Shown here: positions 48,297 through 60,876 of the stretch, piece by piece | Layout of the letters: each line of letters begins with the position of its first letter | Position numbering within the stretch: the first letter of the stretch is position 1 | Source of the DNA: Nectonema munidae | Taxonomy: Eukaryota; Nematomorpha; Nectonematoida; Nectonematidae | Direction: 5' to 3' | NCBI GenBank assembly: GCA_030549495.1 | Contig: JAUIRK010000008.1 | Location: 434,001 to 498,000 of the forward strand | Length of the DNA stretch: 64,000 nt | Position numbers and translations under genes: made by a program | The notes under the pieces: model-generated | What the model was told of the DNA's origin: nothing | What the model saw: only the letters and a program-made list of their open reading frames with translations | Database searches by the model: none

Positions 48297-49335
48297 AATT
48301 TTACATGCCCACATAATAATTAGCACAAGGGAGACATTTTCTCGATCTGATACAAAAATACATCTGTGTAAGTAAAAGAAATGATATAAAATTTCAACGA
48401 GTAAGTAAAAGTTTTATATGTTGTCTCCTTTGTTGCTCATAAAAGTGAAGCTTAGTTTTCCATTTCTGAAAAATGCTAAAAGTATTGTTAAGCTAAAGCT
48501 CATCTTATTCAGAAAACAAGCAAGGATATTTCATATATATTTTCCCGTTCGAAGGATAGTGACTAAAAATGATAAGAGGTGTTCTCTCATGTCCAATATA
48601 TAAATGCTATGTTCCCCCTTATTTCATTTGATATATATACTAAATGTGAGACAATATATTTATTACCTTTTTTAATAAATTTTTTATAAAAAAAAAGTAG
48701 GGGACAAGGGTGATAAAATATTTGTATTTTTGTATAGGGTTGGAAAAAATCGATTTTTATCGAAGTATTAATGTGTCAATCAAGCGTTAGCTCTTTAAGT
48801 TTTAACCAGCTTTAAAGTCCTTGCCTCTTACAAGCTGTGTCAATTTCAACCAACCAACCTTTTAAGTTAAATTTTCGGTGAATGGAGATGGTAAATTTTG
48901 ATACTGTAGATTAAAATAATCCAAGCATCCATACAATTTTCTACTGCTGCATATCGTGTTGTTTTTGCTTGAGCAAGTAGAATAAAAACTTTTTAATTAA
49001 ACCGCATAAAATGCAGTTACGCGGCACAGAAAATCTTTTAAAAAGGGCAATATGTTTTAAAAAGCCATTCATATTTTTGTCATTAGAGCAAAACTTAGAA
49101 ATGCAAAAAAAATACACGAGATATATAATTATAGCTTATATTGATATAAGTTTGATAATGAGGAAACCCGTTCACTTTAAGTTCGGGAAAAAACAATTCA
49201 TAATTTGATTGAAAATCGAAAAAAGTCAAAACAAATCACCGTCTCCAAACTCAACATGTACATAGTAGCATTAAGTTTGAGCTTCCTATTTCAATTTTTG
49301 AGTGCTTCTTCACTTGTGTAAAGAAATGGATTAAA

Positions 49336-50539
49336 CAGTTGGCTCATAAACTGGGTCCACGGAACCAAAGGTTTCCTCAGTAGATTTTTTTTGATTCCGT
49401 GAAGTTTTTGATAAAGAAATTAAATTATTCATATGGAAGAGTAATCAATTTTTAAAATATAGAAAGATTAATGATATGGATAAATTTAAGCTTGGGTCTA
49501 GAAACAAAAGATTTGGTTCTGCAGCATTTATCATATATGAATGACTCGATAACAGAGTATCTTCCTGAAAAAAAGGAACAGCATATAAATAGACATAGCA
49601 GCCTACTCAACACTAAAATATAAATTTAAAGAAGTGGATCTGTCACAGTTTTGGATAGAATTATTACCGGAATACCCTGCGAGAGCTTTAAAGATAGTAA
49701 TGAGCTTTCCAACCACACATTTAGGTGAAAGAACCTTTTCATTACATGCAGCAACCAAAAATGAATTCAGAAAGCGATTAAATGCTGGAGCCGATTCACG
49801 GTTACGAGTGACACGTATACTTCCGAACATAAAGGATCTCGTCAATCAGCAGCAAGCTCGTCCAAGTCATTAAACGACATTTTAAGTGTGGATTTTTTGC
49901 TCATTAAGAGCTTACAACGCTGATTTGCTTTATTATTTTTGTAATTCCTATATACTTATATTATATTATGGAAATGTAAAACTAAACTTATACTTATTAT
50001 TTAAGAAATAGAAGAGGATTTTGATGTTTTGAGCGCAAAATTACTATCAAAAATAAAAACAGACATGTTGAAATATTATTGTTCTTGTATTACTAGGAAT
50101 TGTTACATTCGCAACAACTGCTATTAAGCTTTATATACTAGTATATATATTAGGAGCTTGGCAAAGCTCCGGTAGCATTATATGCAAAGGGAGATTCGCC
50201 AAGAAACGATATGTATTTATTTGTAAAAAAATATATATATAATGTAATATATATATATGATCTATATTATATATTTGCTTTTTATCTGTTTCTGTAAAAC
50301 TATTTTTATGTCTTCTTATGTATGTTTATTTTGTTTTATAAATAAAATGTCACTTGATGAGCAACACTATAAAAAACTTTAATTAGTCTTGAGTGTGCTC
50401 ACGTATCCCATTACATTGTTTTGTAAGCTTAATATACTTTAAAACCCAATAAATCTTTCTTCTTTTTTATACTTTGTTCCGTGAAAGTTTTGCTCTAATA
50501 TCGGGGGTTCTGTGGGTCTGAAAAGTTTCGGAAGCCCTG
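49336..50539 (+). mobile_element. ZBED5/Buster-like hAT remnant, copy B
   Basis: Same remnant as 20155-21405, with about 46 bp missing just inside the right end. Confidence 0.6.
49634..49873 (+). pseudogene. hAT transposase C-terminal dimerisation domain, copy B
   Basis: 79 codons with FWIELLPEYPARALKIVMSF and QQQARPSH at the end; one amino-acid difference from copy A. Confidence 0.85.
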
Positions 50540-50713
50540 CACTAACTCAATCAAGTCAAATGAACTTTTTGTTTTACATTGGAGACAGTTGTTTCATAAA
50601 TATTGAACACTGCTATTCGCACAAACTTTAACTCTTCCTCCCTACTCCTCACTAAATGTTCAGACTAACGATTTCCAGCCGACACATAATGTACTGTTAA
50701 TAAGAAAACTTAC

Positions 50714-50955
50714 CGTTTGAGTACACTCAACATCATTCTTCATATATAAAAAGCTTCCAAGTTGATAAATATACGGAACGACTTTATTTCGGATGTTAAT
50801 ATTCAAGATCAAATTTTGGTCATCGAACGTTATATCAATCAAGTAGTTGTTTTGATCGAATGCCTCCAACATTTCTTCATTATTCATTAAATTTTGAAGG
50901 AAAAGAAGCAAATTTTCGTTTTTCGTTGGTTTATATCTTCCATTAATAAGGTCTT
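50714..50955 (-). CDS. FABP-like gene, middle exon, copy B (hypervariable)
   Basis: Two bases plus 80 codons between the same TTTTAG acceptor and GTAAGT donor. It begins DLINGRYKPTKNENLLLFLQ and ends LYMKNDVECTQT. The FABP landmarks (GRY, N, FL; then YIYQLGS 60 residues on; phase-0 donor near residue 81) are preserved although 33 codons encode a different residue from copy A. Changes include many charge reversals or gains (E/K, K/E, R/E, G/D, D/N). They cluster between codons 4 and 71, while the last ten codons are identical. Glycine-rich FNGSGY in copy A is FDQNNY here, in the helix-turn-helix/portal part of the FABP fold, where ligand entry and partner contacts are made. Confidence 0.72.
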
Positions 50956-51366
50956 CTAAAATAGCAAAAAATTGATAATAATTTTTACTTTACAGTTTGT
51001 CCTTCATCACTTGAACTTTTTTACATCATAAATATTTTAAAGGTTCGCAAATACGAATATTTATGTTTTTTTAAAAGAGTTTACTGATATGTTCAAATTA
51101 TGTGTACAATAAAAAATTCTGAAAAGTTTAAAAATTTGCACACATTTGTTAGGAAATATTTTTTTGAGAAATTTGAATGTATTGGAGCGATCCTATTGAA
51201 TATTGTGTAAATATCATTTGTGAGTACTACACTTTATTTTTATATTTATTACTTTATCACAGTATTATTTCGTTTTGCGTTCTATCTATTCTTCCATGTA
51301 AATAAAAAGATACTGAGAATAAATGATGGAGCTTTGAAATATTGCAAATTTGAAAGGTTTGCTTAC

Positions 51367-51399
51367 ACACCAAAGAAGAGATCTCCTCTCCATATTTAA
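51367..51399 (-). CDS. Candidate first coding exon of the FABP-like gene, copy B
   Basis: Counterpart of 22235-22267 with one synonymous difference (MERRSLLWC in both). The same doubt about splice phase applies. Confidence 0.3.
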
Positions 51400-52104
51400 C
51401 TGCAAAAACAGTTATACGGAATAAACAAAATGCTGAGTTAAATCTAACTGTGAAAAAGACGTACGTCTAAAAAGTGAATACACAATTCTGAAAAGATAAG
51501 GTATCTGGAAAGCCTGGTAGAAAACAATCAGTATTTCACATGGAAAGAATTCAAACGTAAAAAGGGTCTTTTTTGCATAAAAATTCATCAAACTTGTTTT
51601 CATGGGTATATGATAATCGTTTCAGAAATTATTTCGGCACAAAGAATCAACTTTTGAAAGAAATAAACATAGAATTAAATTTCAAGAAATGGCCTCAAAC
51701 AAAACGTCAAGAATCTCTCATTTTTGTTTATGAAAGTTGTTAGAAATTTCACTTAAGGAGAAAACTTCAATATCAAAGAAAGGTAGATGGCAAATTTTAT
51801 TGTTCACAAGAGGTAAAAATAGATCTTTACTTGTTGCGATGAACTGCTACAAAGGTGTATGTATATACTTTGAACCATTCTGAATGGAATCTAAAATCGA
51901 AATATCATTATGGATATTGGTAATTATGCTAACGCTGGACTCATAAGAGAATTGAATAATTAAAAAACAGGACTGATCTGGGATAACTTTGCGTTATATT
52001 TTGAGTATATTTGTCTTCTGAAGAGTACACCACTCTTTCGCATTAAAATGCAAAGATTGTTTATGCCTACAGTTAAATCAAGCAAGTCCACGAAACCTAT
52101 TTTT

Positions 52105-52879
52105 TTATTTCTGAATTTTGTTCTCAAGCTTTTCAAAAACTGCTTCTATTTTTGTTTTAGTTGTAAGACTAAAGTCTTCAAAGCTTACCATATAACCATT
52201 ACCCTGCTTCAAGATACCTCCACCGATGAATTACTTCCATCCATGCCAACTATTATCTTCAATCATACTTCCTTCGTATGACAAATTACAACTCGTCTTG
52301 AAATTTTTAATAACCTTTTTTGAACATCTTTACCTGCAGTTTATTTTACTAGATTCATTGTTTGCTTACAATCATTTGATAAATCATGATATTCCTCATA
52401 TCATCAACACTATCGAAATAAAAATGTCCACATTGAGGACAGTTGGTAAATACCCACCTGGGAGCAAATATATTAGAACGACAGATTTAAGATGTTAGCA
52501 CAGTTGTAACAGCCACTCCTACACAGCGTTGTAAGTCTACTTTTAAAAATTTTCCCTGACAAAGGTTTGAAACTGTTCCGAAATCAATTGTTACTATAAT
52601 TAACATGGGAAAACATACATCTTTTGCTTCTAACATCATTAAAAAGATCTTTTTTATCCATTTATCTGAAATTGGTGCTGAAGTTTCATTTTCTTTACCT
52701 TTCGAAATAAAACTCGTCATAATTTCCCTAAAACCTCAGAGTTCTCTTCCAATGAGAAAATATATTCTTCTTCCAATGTCTTCATCAGAAGAGTCATCGC
52801 TATCAATGTTAAACTCACAAAGCTCGAGAAAAATAGAAATAAAATCGTGGTTATCAATTATTCCTGTTAAATCATAAGG
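52105..52879 (-). pseudogene. Unidentified coding-like frames, minus strand, copy B
   Basis: As at 22964-23783. Here the first two segments share one frame, separated by a single stop, and the second runs on to VGVAVTTVLTS. The last segment reads GGGILKQGNGYMVSFEDFSL, lacking nine residues present in copy A. The in-frame gap is weak support for past coding. Family not recognised. Confidence 0.4.
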
Positions 52880-53050
52880 AAAATTTTAAAACTTTATTAA
52901 AGATATCATGTGCAAGGTTGGCGTTTCGATGTGGTAGCACCGAAAGATATAAAAAGAATTTGTTCAACAATTTGAAAGAAAAAAATAAAGAACTAAGTTT
53001 AGTGTAAACTTTCGTTAAATTTATATTTATCTTTAAAATGAAATATTATT

Positions 53051-56000
53051 GAATTTAGTCCTTCAAGAAGAAAACATAAAGAATAAAAACTTACATTTTT
53101 GCATCCATTTTTAAAAATGTTATTTTTCAATTGCATTATAAAAAATAAGATAGAAAATTCCAAAAAAATGAGAAAATTTAAAGATAAGAAAAATATGTTT
53201 TTAATAACCTAAATATGTTTAGTGTTAACAAAAAAAAACAATAAAAATTTAACGTTATGACATTACCATATGATAACGCTAGGTTCGAATGGGTTATTAA
53301 AATAATTGAAAGAAATTATTGCCGTTTTTGGGCTCAACGATGGCAAAATATCAGGTATATGCCAAAATGATAGCGTTAATGAAATAAAGTTAAAAGAATT
53401 ATTAAAAAAAAGTAGTTAAAAATGATTAAAATTAACTTAATTATGAAACATATGATAAAATAATGTCCTCTCAAATGATACAAAACACAAACTTAAAGGG
53501 AAATTGGTAGTTATTGGTAGCGTGCTCTCCATTCACCATTTTTATTGTCGGCTTCCCCCACCTCCTCTATTTTTATCGTAATAAACATGTTATGCTAATA
53601 AAAATCAATGTGTTAAATATTCCAATGGAGGGTGTATTTAGACTATTTATAATTTCCGTACTTAAGCTGCAAGTATGTGTATAATAATTGTTTGTTGACT
53701 TTTCAGTTTTTGATTAAAAAATAGACTTGGAAGATTTCAGCTTTTTTAAAGTGAGCCCATTTGTGCTTTCATTGTCCCAGTATGGCTCTGTTGTTACTAG
53801 TGGTGGTATTCGGTGAAAATTTACCGATAAATAAGGCTGACTAATTCACAGTAACGGAAGCTTAATTCGCGAGTAAATTCAACTCGCAAAACATATGGCA
53901 AATCATAATAAATTTGCATATATAAAAAGTTATAAAGTGCTGTAATGCGAAGTCTTGTGCTTCAATTATATCATGTTTTGTAAAAACAGCCTTCATATGT
54001 TCTCCTACTTTCAAAGATGTTTTATTCAAATCCTATTTTATATTTTCCCGGTCCGACTATCTATTTTTGAAACTTATGCGCATCTATTGACTCAAAATTT
54101 GTCATGAATTAACCTGTTAATCCGATTAGTTAAAATATATTAAGCAATGAATTAAGAGGTTAACAAAACCACGGTTAATTATCATCACTAGTTGTTGTCT
54201 TCTGGTATAAAATGAAGTTTGATTATAATTCTCGAAGAATTTTTTTAGTTAAAAACTTAAATTTGAATAATTTTTATAAAAGTTTGACATTGGTTTGTGA
54301 GTCCATTACCCGTATTTTAAACACGTTTTTTAAGACGTATTTTAAAATACGCTAAAATACATTTGAGCCCAAATCTAGTCAATATAAATGTAATAAATAT
54401 ATTACATATATTATTTCTACGCTTAAATGTAGGTATGATAAATTCCCATGCTTCAAAATTGATGACATTTTTTATAGAATGGCTTTTCAATTGATATTTA
54501 TAGAATGAAATGCTATCGAATAATAAATTTATGTTAATGAAAGCATGTTTGTAAAAAAACTCCAAACATTGTTTCAGATAAACATAAAATGAAAGACTTA
54601 AGCTTGTTAAGATTAGAAAATCTAAAAATGAAGAATATAACAATTTAATAGAGTATGCCTAAGAATTATGTTTTTCAACGATCAAACTCCTTCCATACTT
54701 TATTGTGAAATTTTAAGTGAAGAAAATGCAAATTTCATTCCATATTACTTATATTTTTATACCAAATAAGAAATATTTGAAATTATCTAACATACTTTTC
54801 AAGGAGTTCCCCAGATTCGAAAAAATGATAACACAGCGGTGAGGAATGAATGCGTAAATATAGAAAACTTATAACACCCTTCTTATAAATGATGAATTGG
54901 AAAAAATATTTTTCTCAAATTTCTTTTTGCGAGTGGAATAGCCACGACTTAGTATCAGGTGGGAAGCAATTCTAGCCTAAATATTTTTACATCACATTGA
55001 CATAACAATACAAAATATTTTTCTCAGCAGCTCAGAAGTTTTGTCAGGTCCTGCATCTCTGATGAGCCCCTATATCTAAGAAAAATGGAAAGATGGCTAA
55101 ATATTTTACCTGCATGAAGAATACAGTAAAGATTGGCAAAGAGAAAGAGAGTTGCGAGGACCTAAAAAATAAAATTGAGATATTGCGAGGAAAGTGTGTA
55201 AAACAAATTATTTATAGAAATTGAAAATGTTGGAGTAACGGTGGATCGCACAGCACTTCCTAAATGCATTATTGGAATGACTAAAATTAACGAATCAAAT
55301 GATCTGTGAAAGATGTCAATCGTCCTAATTTCGAAAGTGTTGTCTAGATCAATTTGTTTTGTCGCGTTTTTTGCTGGAAACAGGGGCCTATTGCGAAAAT
55401 GCTCCGATCGCATACGAGCAAGGCTAAAAAGTGATTTAAAATGGCAGGGCAAGTGCTATAAATTGCTCTTATGATCCTTAAATCTCGCAAAATCGCCTTA
55501 GACCCTGCAAGAATAGCTTTATGCAAGATATTTATAGGATTTACTTTGTTACATATTTCTATAAACCACCTAACGCGTGTAAAACGTCTAAGTCGAAAAT
55601 GCGTCATAATGCAAAAGTCAATATGATTATTCAATAACACAAAAATTCTACGCGTATTACAACTCTGGCATTTCCTATGACAAGAAGAGAACCCAATTGT
55701 GCCGATATCACGTACTGATATTTGGCGGAAATAAGTACATGAATGGAAGAGCAGGCTTCCAACCTTCGTTTAATTCAAGTTACAATAATTATGTTACATT
55801 TTAAAACTTAACGCTATCTAGCATTTAAGAAACACGCATTTAGTGGTGGAAGCTGCGTTTCAGATTTCTGCGCATATTGAGCATTGCTGAATGTTCTAAC
55901 TTCTAAAATGTCACATGTCATATATTGTATAGAAAAAAAGAGAAAAAATGTGCTTATAATATAATCAAATTAGGTAGCATACCTTTTGTGGCCCTTACTA

Positions 56001-57040
56001 TCATGTTTTGTTTCAAATAAACTTCTTCTTCTTACTATTCTTGAAAAATAATGAAACAGCAGCTATGACTTATTTTTAGAGGAAATCTAGCTAGTTTCTC
56101 AATTTGTGACTAAAATAATCTAAATTGACAGCACTTTTTTTCTAGCACAATTAAGGTTGCCAAATTTCTTTAATGTCTCATTCCTTTATAAAAGTGAGGA
56201 TTTACCTTTTTGTATAGACATTTAAATTGCTATTTTTAATACTAACTTTCTTTTCTCTTCTATAGTGTTGGATAAAGAAGTGAGGCAAATGATTACTCGA
56301 TAGCCAAATTGAGGGCCCAGTGAATGCTAGTTTGTTCTATAAATGTAAGACTTGCGCATACCTTTGGATTGGACATTTTTGAGATGGGGAGCAGCACTTT
56401 GTTGAAAGAAAGGATACAAAACGAGGATTGTAGGTGGCACCCTTATATACGCACAACACCTCTGCTAACAAGCAGCGCGGAAGGATTCGCAAATTTCGTA
56501 AAACAAACAAAGCGTCTTGTTAGCGAGCTGTGCAACTTCGTTTCAAGGAAGTAACAACGTATGCATAAACGCTGTTAGGCAGTAGTAGCCTTAATAACAG
56601 GTATGAATATTGTTGTCTGGATAGCAAGGTCGAGTTACAATGTAAACAAGTCAATTTTCTCGTTGTAGAAGAAATATGGAATTGACGAATAAATACAGTG
56701 TCTAGACCAATTTTATGAATCGAGAAAAGCAACTTCGAAACAAGCACACACACGCTTACAATAGATAGTATAGGGCGAGATAATATTTCACAGCGAGCTG
56801 TTGCCTGCCTGTTTTACTGTCTGGGTGTTGAAGCTATGCTAGAAAAGCAAACAACTGAATTTATCTCAACGGCAATGTTGAAACATTGCTAAGAGAATTT
56901 AGAGAAAAATTGCATACCTACAAACCCTATATCCACACAAAATTTACTTTGAGCAAATTTTAGTTTTATAAATTTTTATACATCTTATAATCTGGGAATA
57001 ATTTACATAGGATATTCCATCACGCAATTACATTACCGAT
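53051..57040. other. Spacer right of copy B; no gene supported
   Basis: No exon that I can defend. A 108-codon minus-strand frame (54317-54643) is AT-driven and unrecognised. 54336-54351 is a perfect 16-bp palindrome (CGTATTTTAAAATACG). The part from 55000 to 56900 is less AT-rich than the rest, with several 70-100 codon frames on both strands but no recognisable domain. Confidence 0.5.
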
Positions 57041-57044
57041 TCCA

Positions 57045-57150
57045 AGAATCTAGCAGGTGTTGTTCATTTTGTATGAAAAACAATGAAACTCATCAAAAAA
57101 GATTTAATTACGACAGCCTCTAATAATAACTTCAAAAAGTTTTTTACATA
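57045..57150 (+). repeat. Diverged single unit of the 150-bp repeat family
   Basis: GGTGTTGTTCATTTTGTATG, AAAAACAATGAAACTCATCA, GATTTAATTACGACAGCCTC, then AAAGTTTTTTACATA match the tandem unit in order. Confidence 0.55.
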
Positions 57151-57240
57151 TTGTCTCGTTAATCCGCGCCCTTTCGTGTCTGATTTGTTCGCACGATTAA
57201 CATATCGTGCGGATTATGATTCTGCATAGTGCAAATCATC
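57145..57240. repeat. Pogo/Tigger-like terminus or foldback with perfect hairpin
   Basis: CTCGTTAATCCGCGCCCTTT followed by CGCACGAT, six bases, ATCGTGCG (stem 57190-57197 and 57204-57211). TTAATCCG/CGATTAAC strings of this sort are common at pogo/Tigger-type ends. No transposase of that family is nearby, so the assignment is weak. Confidence 0.35.
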
Positions 57241-57645
57241 ATTTGAGTGTTTCTTACCTATCTATGTAATACCAGTATTCATCCTATATCATTCATCTTA
57301 GTATTGATAAATGTTTGGATAGCAGGTTATTGTAAAATCCTGCTAACTTTCAACTTCACTATAAATTGGTGTTTTTATTTTATTTAAAAAAAATTTCATG
57401 TTTACTTGACTTGTAAACATAAATGAATTTTAGTAATTATTTATACCAAAAAATGAGTAACATTTGCGCATATATAGTTTGACTTATTAGGAATTTTTGG
57501 ATTTTCCAAACAGCTTCTAGATAACCGATTACTTTTCACGTTCAAATTAGTACAAAACAAGCCCAAATTGGCACTAAGCAAACTCAAAACATATCTTGGG
57601 AATTTAGAAACTTTTTCTTCTTTTAAAAGAAACGCCATTTTTCTG

Positions 57646-57750
57646 CTAGTTTTTGTTTTCCTCCATTTTTAATAGTTGCCATATGTTTTCTATAGGATCC
57701 AACATTGGACAATGCGGTCTGAGCCTTAAAATTTTGAAATTTTTCAACAG
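57646..57750 (-). pseudogene. Tc1/mariner-type transposase C-terminal remnant
   Basis: The 34-codon minus-strand frame contains LRLRPHCPMLDPIENIWQLL. This matches the last DDE/D-proximal block of Tc1/mariner-superfamily transposases (LPPySPdLNPIEnvW..lK). Nothing else of the catalytic domain is recognisable nearby, so it is a small relic. Confidence 0.65.
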
Positions 57751-57876
57751 ATTAAAATTCAATAGGCATCAGTGAATCATGATCATTTTTAGATTTTAGA
57801 ATCTTCGTCGTTGAAAAACCTGAATAGAGATTAGTATAATCTTTGATAGATTTCTTTTAAAAGGCAGGATTTTTAA

Positions 57877-58128
57877 TCAACTTTTAGGATTATTCGATTC
57901 ACATTTTAATCGCAAATGATTTTGCAGAGTAATTACTTTCATTTCCAACTGGGGTTCGTCTAATTTGAAAATATGTCCCATTTGAGATATAGTATCTTGC
58001 ACATCAATACTCATAAACGGGTTCGTAATAAACGAGGATGGAACAATGATATTAGTGAAATCCAAAAAACAATTCTGATATAATTGCTTTTTAGTCGGGC
58101 GGTTTTTTTTGAAGAGAACATATAGCAA
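57877..58128 (-). pseudogene. hAT transposase fragment (GTF2IRD2/ZBED5-like), pre-dimerisation part
   Basis: The 83-codon minus-strand frame has SSFITNPFMSIDVQDTIS and EPQLEMKVITLQNHLRLKCE. The order NPF..D, then LqmElI.LQ.d..LK, is that of the segment just before the dimerisation domain in GTF2IRD2/FAM200/ZBED5-like hAT proteins. No FW....YP block follows, so it is truncated next to the mariner relic. Confidence 0.5.
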
Positions 58129-58563
58129 GATAAAGATTCAAGAATAATAGCACTATTTTGAGTAAATTGGAAAAAGGCTACTAAATATACTTTTTTCAAA
58201 AAAGACTGAATTACATGGAGTATCGCAAATGGATATTTACTAAAATTAAAAAAAATTAATATTCGCGGATTTTTAATTCAACATTTTTTAAATAGTTGCT
58301 CTTTTAAATTTAACAGATAAATTTTGATTATCATCTTATCTTATTTTCTGAAAATTTATTTAAAACGCTTGCTTAGAACTGTAATATACATTCTTTTTCT
58401 TCTTTTTGATTATATAATGCTTGACCAGCTGATAAAGCTGAAGAATAGTGTAGACAATATCTAAAAAAGATATTAAAGAAAAACTTGACGAAATCATTCA
58501 GAATTTTTGTATAATGTTAATATAGATAATAAATTGATGAAAATTAAAAATCTTTACAAAACA

Positions 58564-59950
58564 AACAAAACGCCCAAGAAACGATTCCCCTACAACATGT
58601 GTTAGGGATACACATGACTTCAAAAATTATCGCCCAATAAGTCTGATTTGTATTCTTTCAAAAATCTTTGAAAAGTTAATTTACAGTCAGCTTTCAACTT
58701 ATTTTGAAAAAAATGACCTGCTCTTCAGATCCCTTGGTTTTAGAAAGAGTCACAATTCAGAACTACTACATGAAACTTTTGTAATAATGTTGTAAAAAAT
58801 TTAAATGACAAAAAAATGTTGTGTTTGTCTTCATAGATCTATCTAAGGCTTTTGACAGCATTTGTTACAGATTACTTCTAAAAAAGCTATCACTGTATGG
58901 CTTAAAACATCAAAGCCTCACATTACTGATATCATATTTGCATGAAAGGTCACAAATTGTCTTCTATGATGATGAACAATCAAACCCCATTCAAATAAGT
59001 CACAGAGTCCCCCAAGGATCAATCATCGGTCCCTTGCTATTTAACATTTTCATAAAGGATATATATAGGTGTGATAATTTTTTTTTATTTGCAGATGATA
59101 TTTGATTTAATATACCAATCAATAACCGTGGTTTTTCTATTTTACCAGAAAGCATCGATAAAGTTTTTAAATGGTGCGAGTTTAACATGGTCAAAATTAA
59201 CTATGAAAAATCAAAAATTATTCTGTTTTGCGAATCTAAATTGATTTAAATGCTAAACAGCTGCCTTTTCAAGTAACTGACAAAGTTAACTTGTTGGGAC
59301 TTGTGATCAATTCTAACCTTAATTGGAATGATCACATCAGGCATGTGAACACCAAATTAAGCAGAATAAATGGTATTTTATTTCATCACAAAAATTTTCT
59401 TAACGAAAAAACAAAATTAACCATATATAAATCCGTCTTTCTTTCACATTTGCACCATTGTAATTCGATATGGGAAAACGCTAAAATCAATAGTTTGTTT
59501 GTTCAACAAAAAAAGCACTGCGAATAGTATATATGATATGGATAGAAATTCTCACACAACATTTGTGTTTTTTCCGAGAAAAACTTTTGAAAGTATCAGA
59601 CATATATATTTATAAACTGAATTCTTTTTGTACAAATACTTTCACATCATGCTTCCATTGATTGTATATGAAGAATTTATGATAAATGAAAATATAAAAC
59701 CCTACGATTTACGAATACCCACTCAGTTGAAATACCTTTCTATAGATTACAGAAATTTAAACAATCTTTAGTCTATAGAATAGGTACGCATTTGAACAGT
59801 TTACCTAATCCATTTGAATCTTTAACATTACTATCTCGAATATCAATCAAAATCTTAAATCTTCTTTGGTTTAAAATTATGACTATAGGCGTGCCATAAA
59901 TAATAATTGCTACATATGTAAAACTATTCATTGATATTGACGCACATTTT
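58564..59950 (+). pseudogene. LINE reverse transcriptase (CR1/Jockey-like), broken
   Basis: In order: FKNYRPISLICILSKIFEKL (RT motif 1), then VFIDLSKAFDSICYRLLLKK (motif A with the first catalytic Asp), then SHRVPQGSIIGPLLFNIFIK (motif B) and FFLFADDI (motif C, catalytic FADD). Thumb region: LGLVINSNLNWNDHIRHVNT. Post-RT block: KKALRIVYMIWIEI, and later VYRIGTHLNSLPNPF. All polymerase motifs are present. The frame is interrupted several times and the 5' end lacks APE. Its motif-1 region differs clearly from that of the LINE at 25560-26056, so it is a different family of the same broad clade. Confidence 0.85.
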
Positions 59951-60876
59951 AATATTTGAAGCTACAATTATATTTTTATGCCTTTTAAAAGAGTTCAGTG
60001 TTTCTTTTCTTTTTTTCTTAACATGCATCTTCATTTAGCGGTTTTTTTAAGCCTTCGAACATCATGTTTTCAATTACTTTGTTCATTTTATCAACTTTTT
60101 ATTCAATTATGCTCGAATACACATGTGCTACTTTGTCATATATTATTTTTGTTTGAATCAATAAATTCTTTCTTTATACGTAAATTCTGTGGAAGAAAAC
60201 CTCAACGCAAGTGTAGAAAAAGTAAAAAAATCTCTACAAGATATCAAAGTAGACTTTCATAAAAAATAACAGAATAAAGCTATACTTTCCTGACTTAAAA
60301 TCTTTGAAAAAAGCTGAAGATGTAATGGAAGAATCTAAAATTGAAACAGGCAAACAAAAATCAATTTTTCCTAAATTACCACTTGATATTACTAAAGAAG
60401 AAGCTCTTCCCTTTATTATAGAAAAAAATAGAGACAGTTCTAGCAAAAATTATCAATGTTGTTATTACGGAGAACCTCACAAAGGTATCGAATGTAAAGT
60501 TAAAACAGATAAGGTTAATCACTTATGTATATATTGTAAAAATAATGGCTTGTCTACTTTAAACCATGCTTCATTCAGTCGTCCATTTGTTAAAAAAGAA
60601 CTCAATTACGCTAACATCCGATAAAAAAACCTTGAATAAAGTCAACATAATAAGTTTAAAAATATATTCTTTGCCTAACAAATACAACGAGTTATTAGAT
60701 TATTTATTTAATAGGTGAAATCTAATTTAAATTTTTTGATCTGCTAAACATGGATTAGAGATCAGGATTTTCCTATTTTTAATACAAGAAAATTTATTTT
60801 TTACAATAAAGCTTCTAATTTCTCATCTCATGAGGGTCTGTGATTTTAAATTCAAAAGTCACTCATATATTATAAT
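59516..60876 (+). repeat. Second copy of the LINE chimera at 23960-24745
   Basis: 59516-59583 and 60180-60876 match 23963-24031 and 24032-24745 nearly base for base. The 596 bp between them continue the post-RT part of the LINE ending near 59950 and an AT-rich tail, and are absent from the first copy. The match stops at about 60872, where the hAT fragment begins. Confidence 0.88.
60304..60624 (+). pseudogene. LINE ORF1 C-terminal part, second copy
   Basis: 106 codons ending FVKKELNYANIR; differs from 24164-24475 by an Ile/Leu change and a one-base difference near the end. It has the same zinc-knuckle-like CCYYGEPHKGIEC and CIYCKNN. The following APE start is cut off by the hAT junction at about 60876. 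Confidence 0.7.

Larger units (their letters stand above)
30449..53050 (+). repeat. Segmental duplication, copy B (direct repeat of 1505-23955)
   Basis: Begins at AAAAATTTGGTCAACAGC inside the PHD-OTU remnant's upstream flank and ends at about 53050. Same orientation and same order of contents as copy A. Main structural differences: a 14-bp gap in the hAT left end, loss of an 18-bp acidic-leader repeat in PiggyBac, a different 755-bp segment in the FABP intron, a 46-bp gap in the ZBED5-like hAT, and a 27-bp in-frame gap near 52218. Confidence 0.95.

Noticed and set aside
54317-54643. 108-codon minus-strand frame
   Set aside because: Composition is Phe/Ile/Leu/Lys-rich as expected from AT-rich DNA; no domain, splice context or second copy for support.
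55162-56554. Several 76-98 codon frames in a less AT-rich stretch
   Set aside because: They overlap on both strands, have no recognisable motif and lack convincing splice sites.
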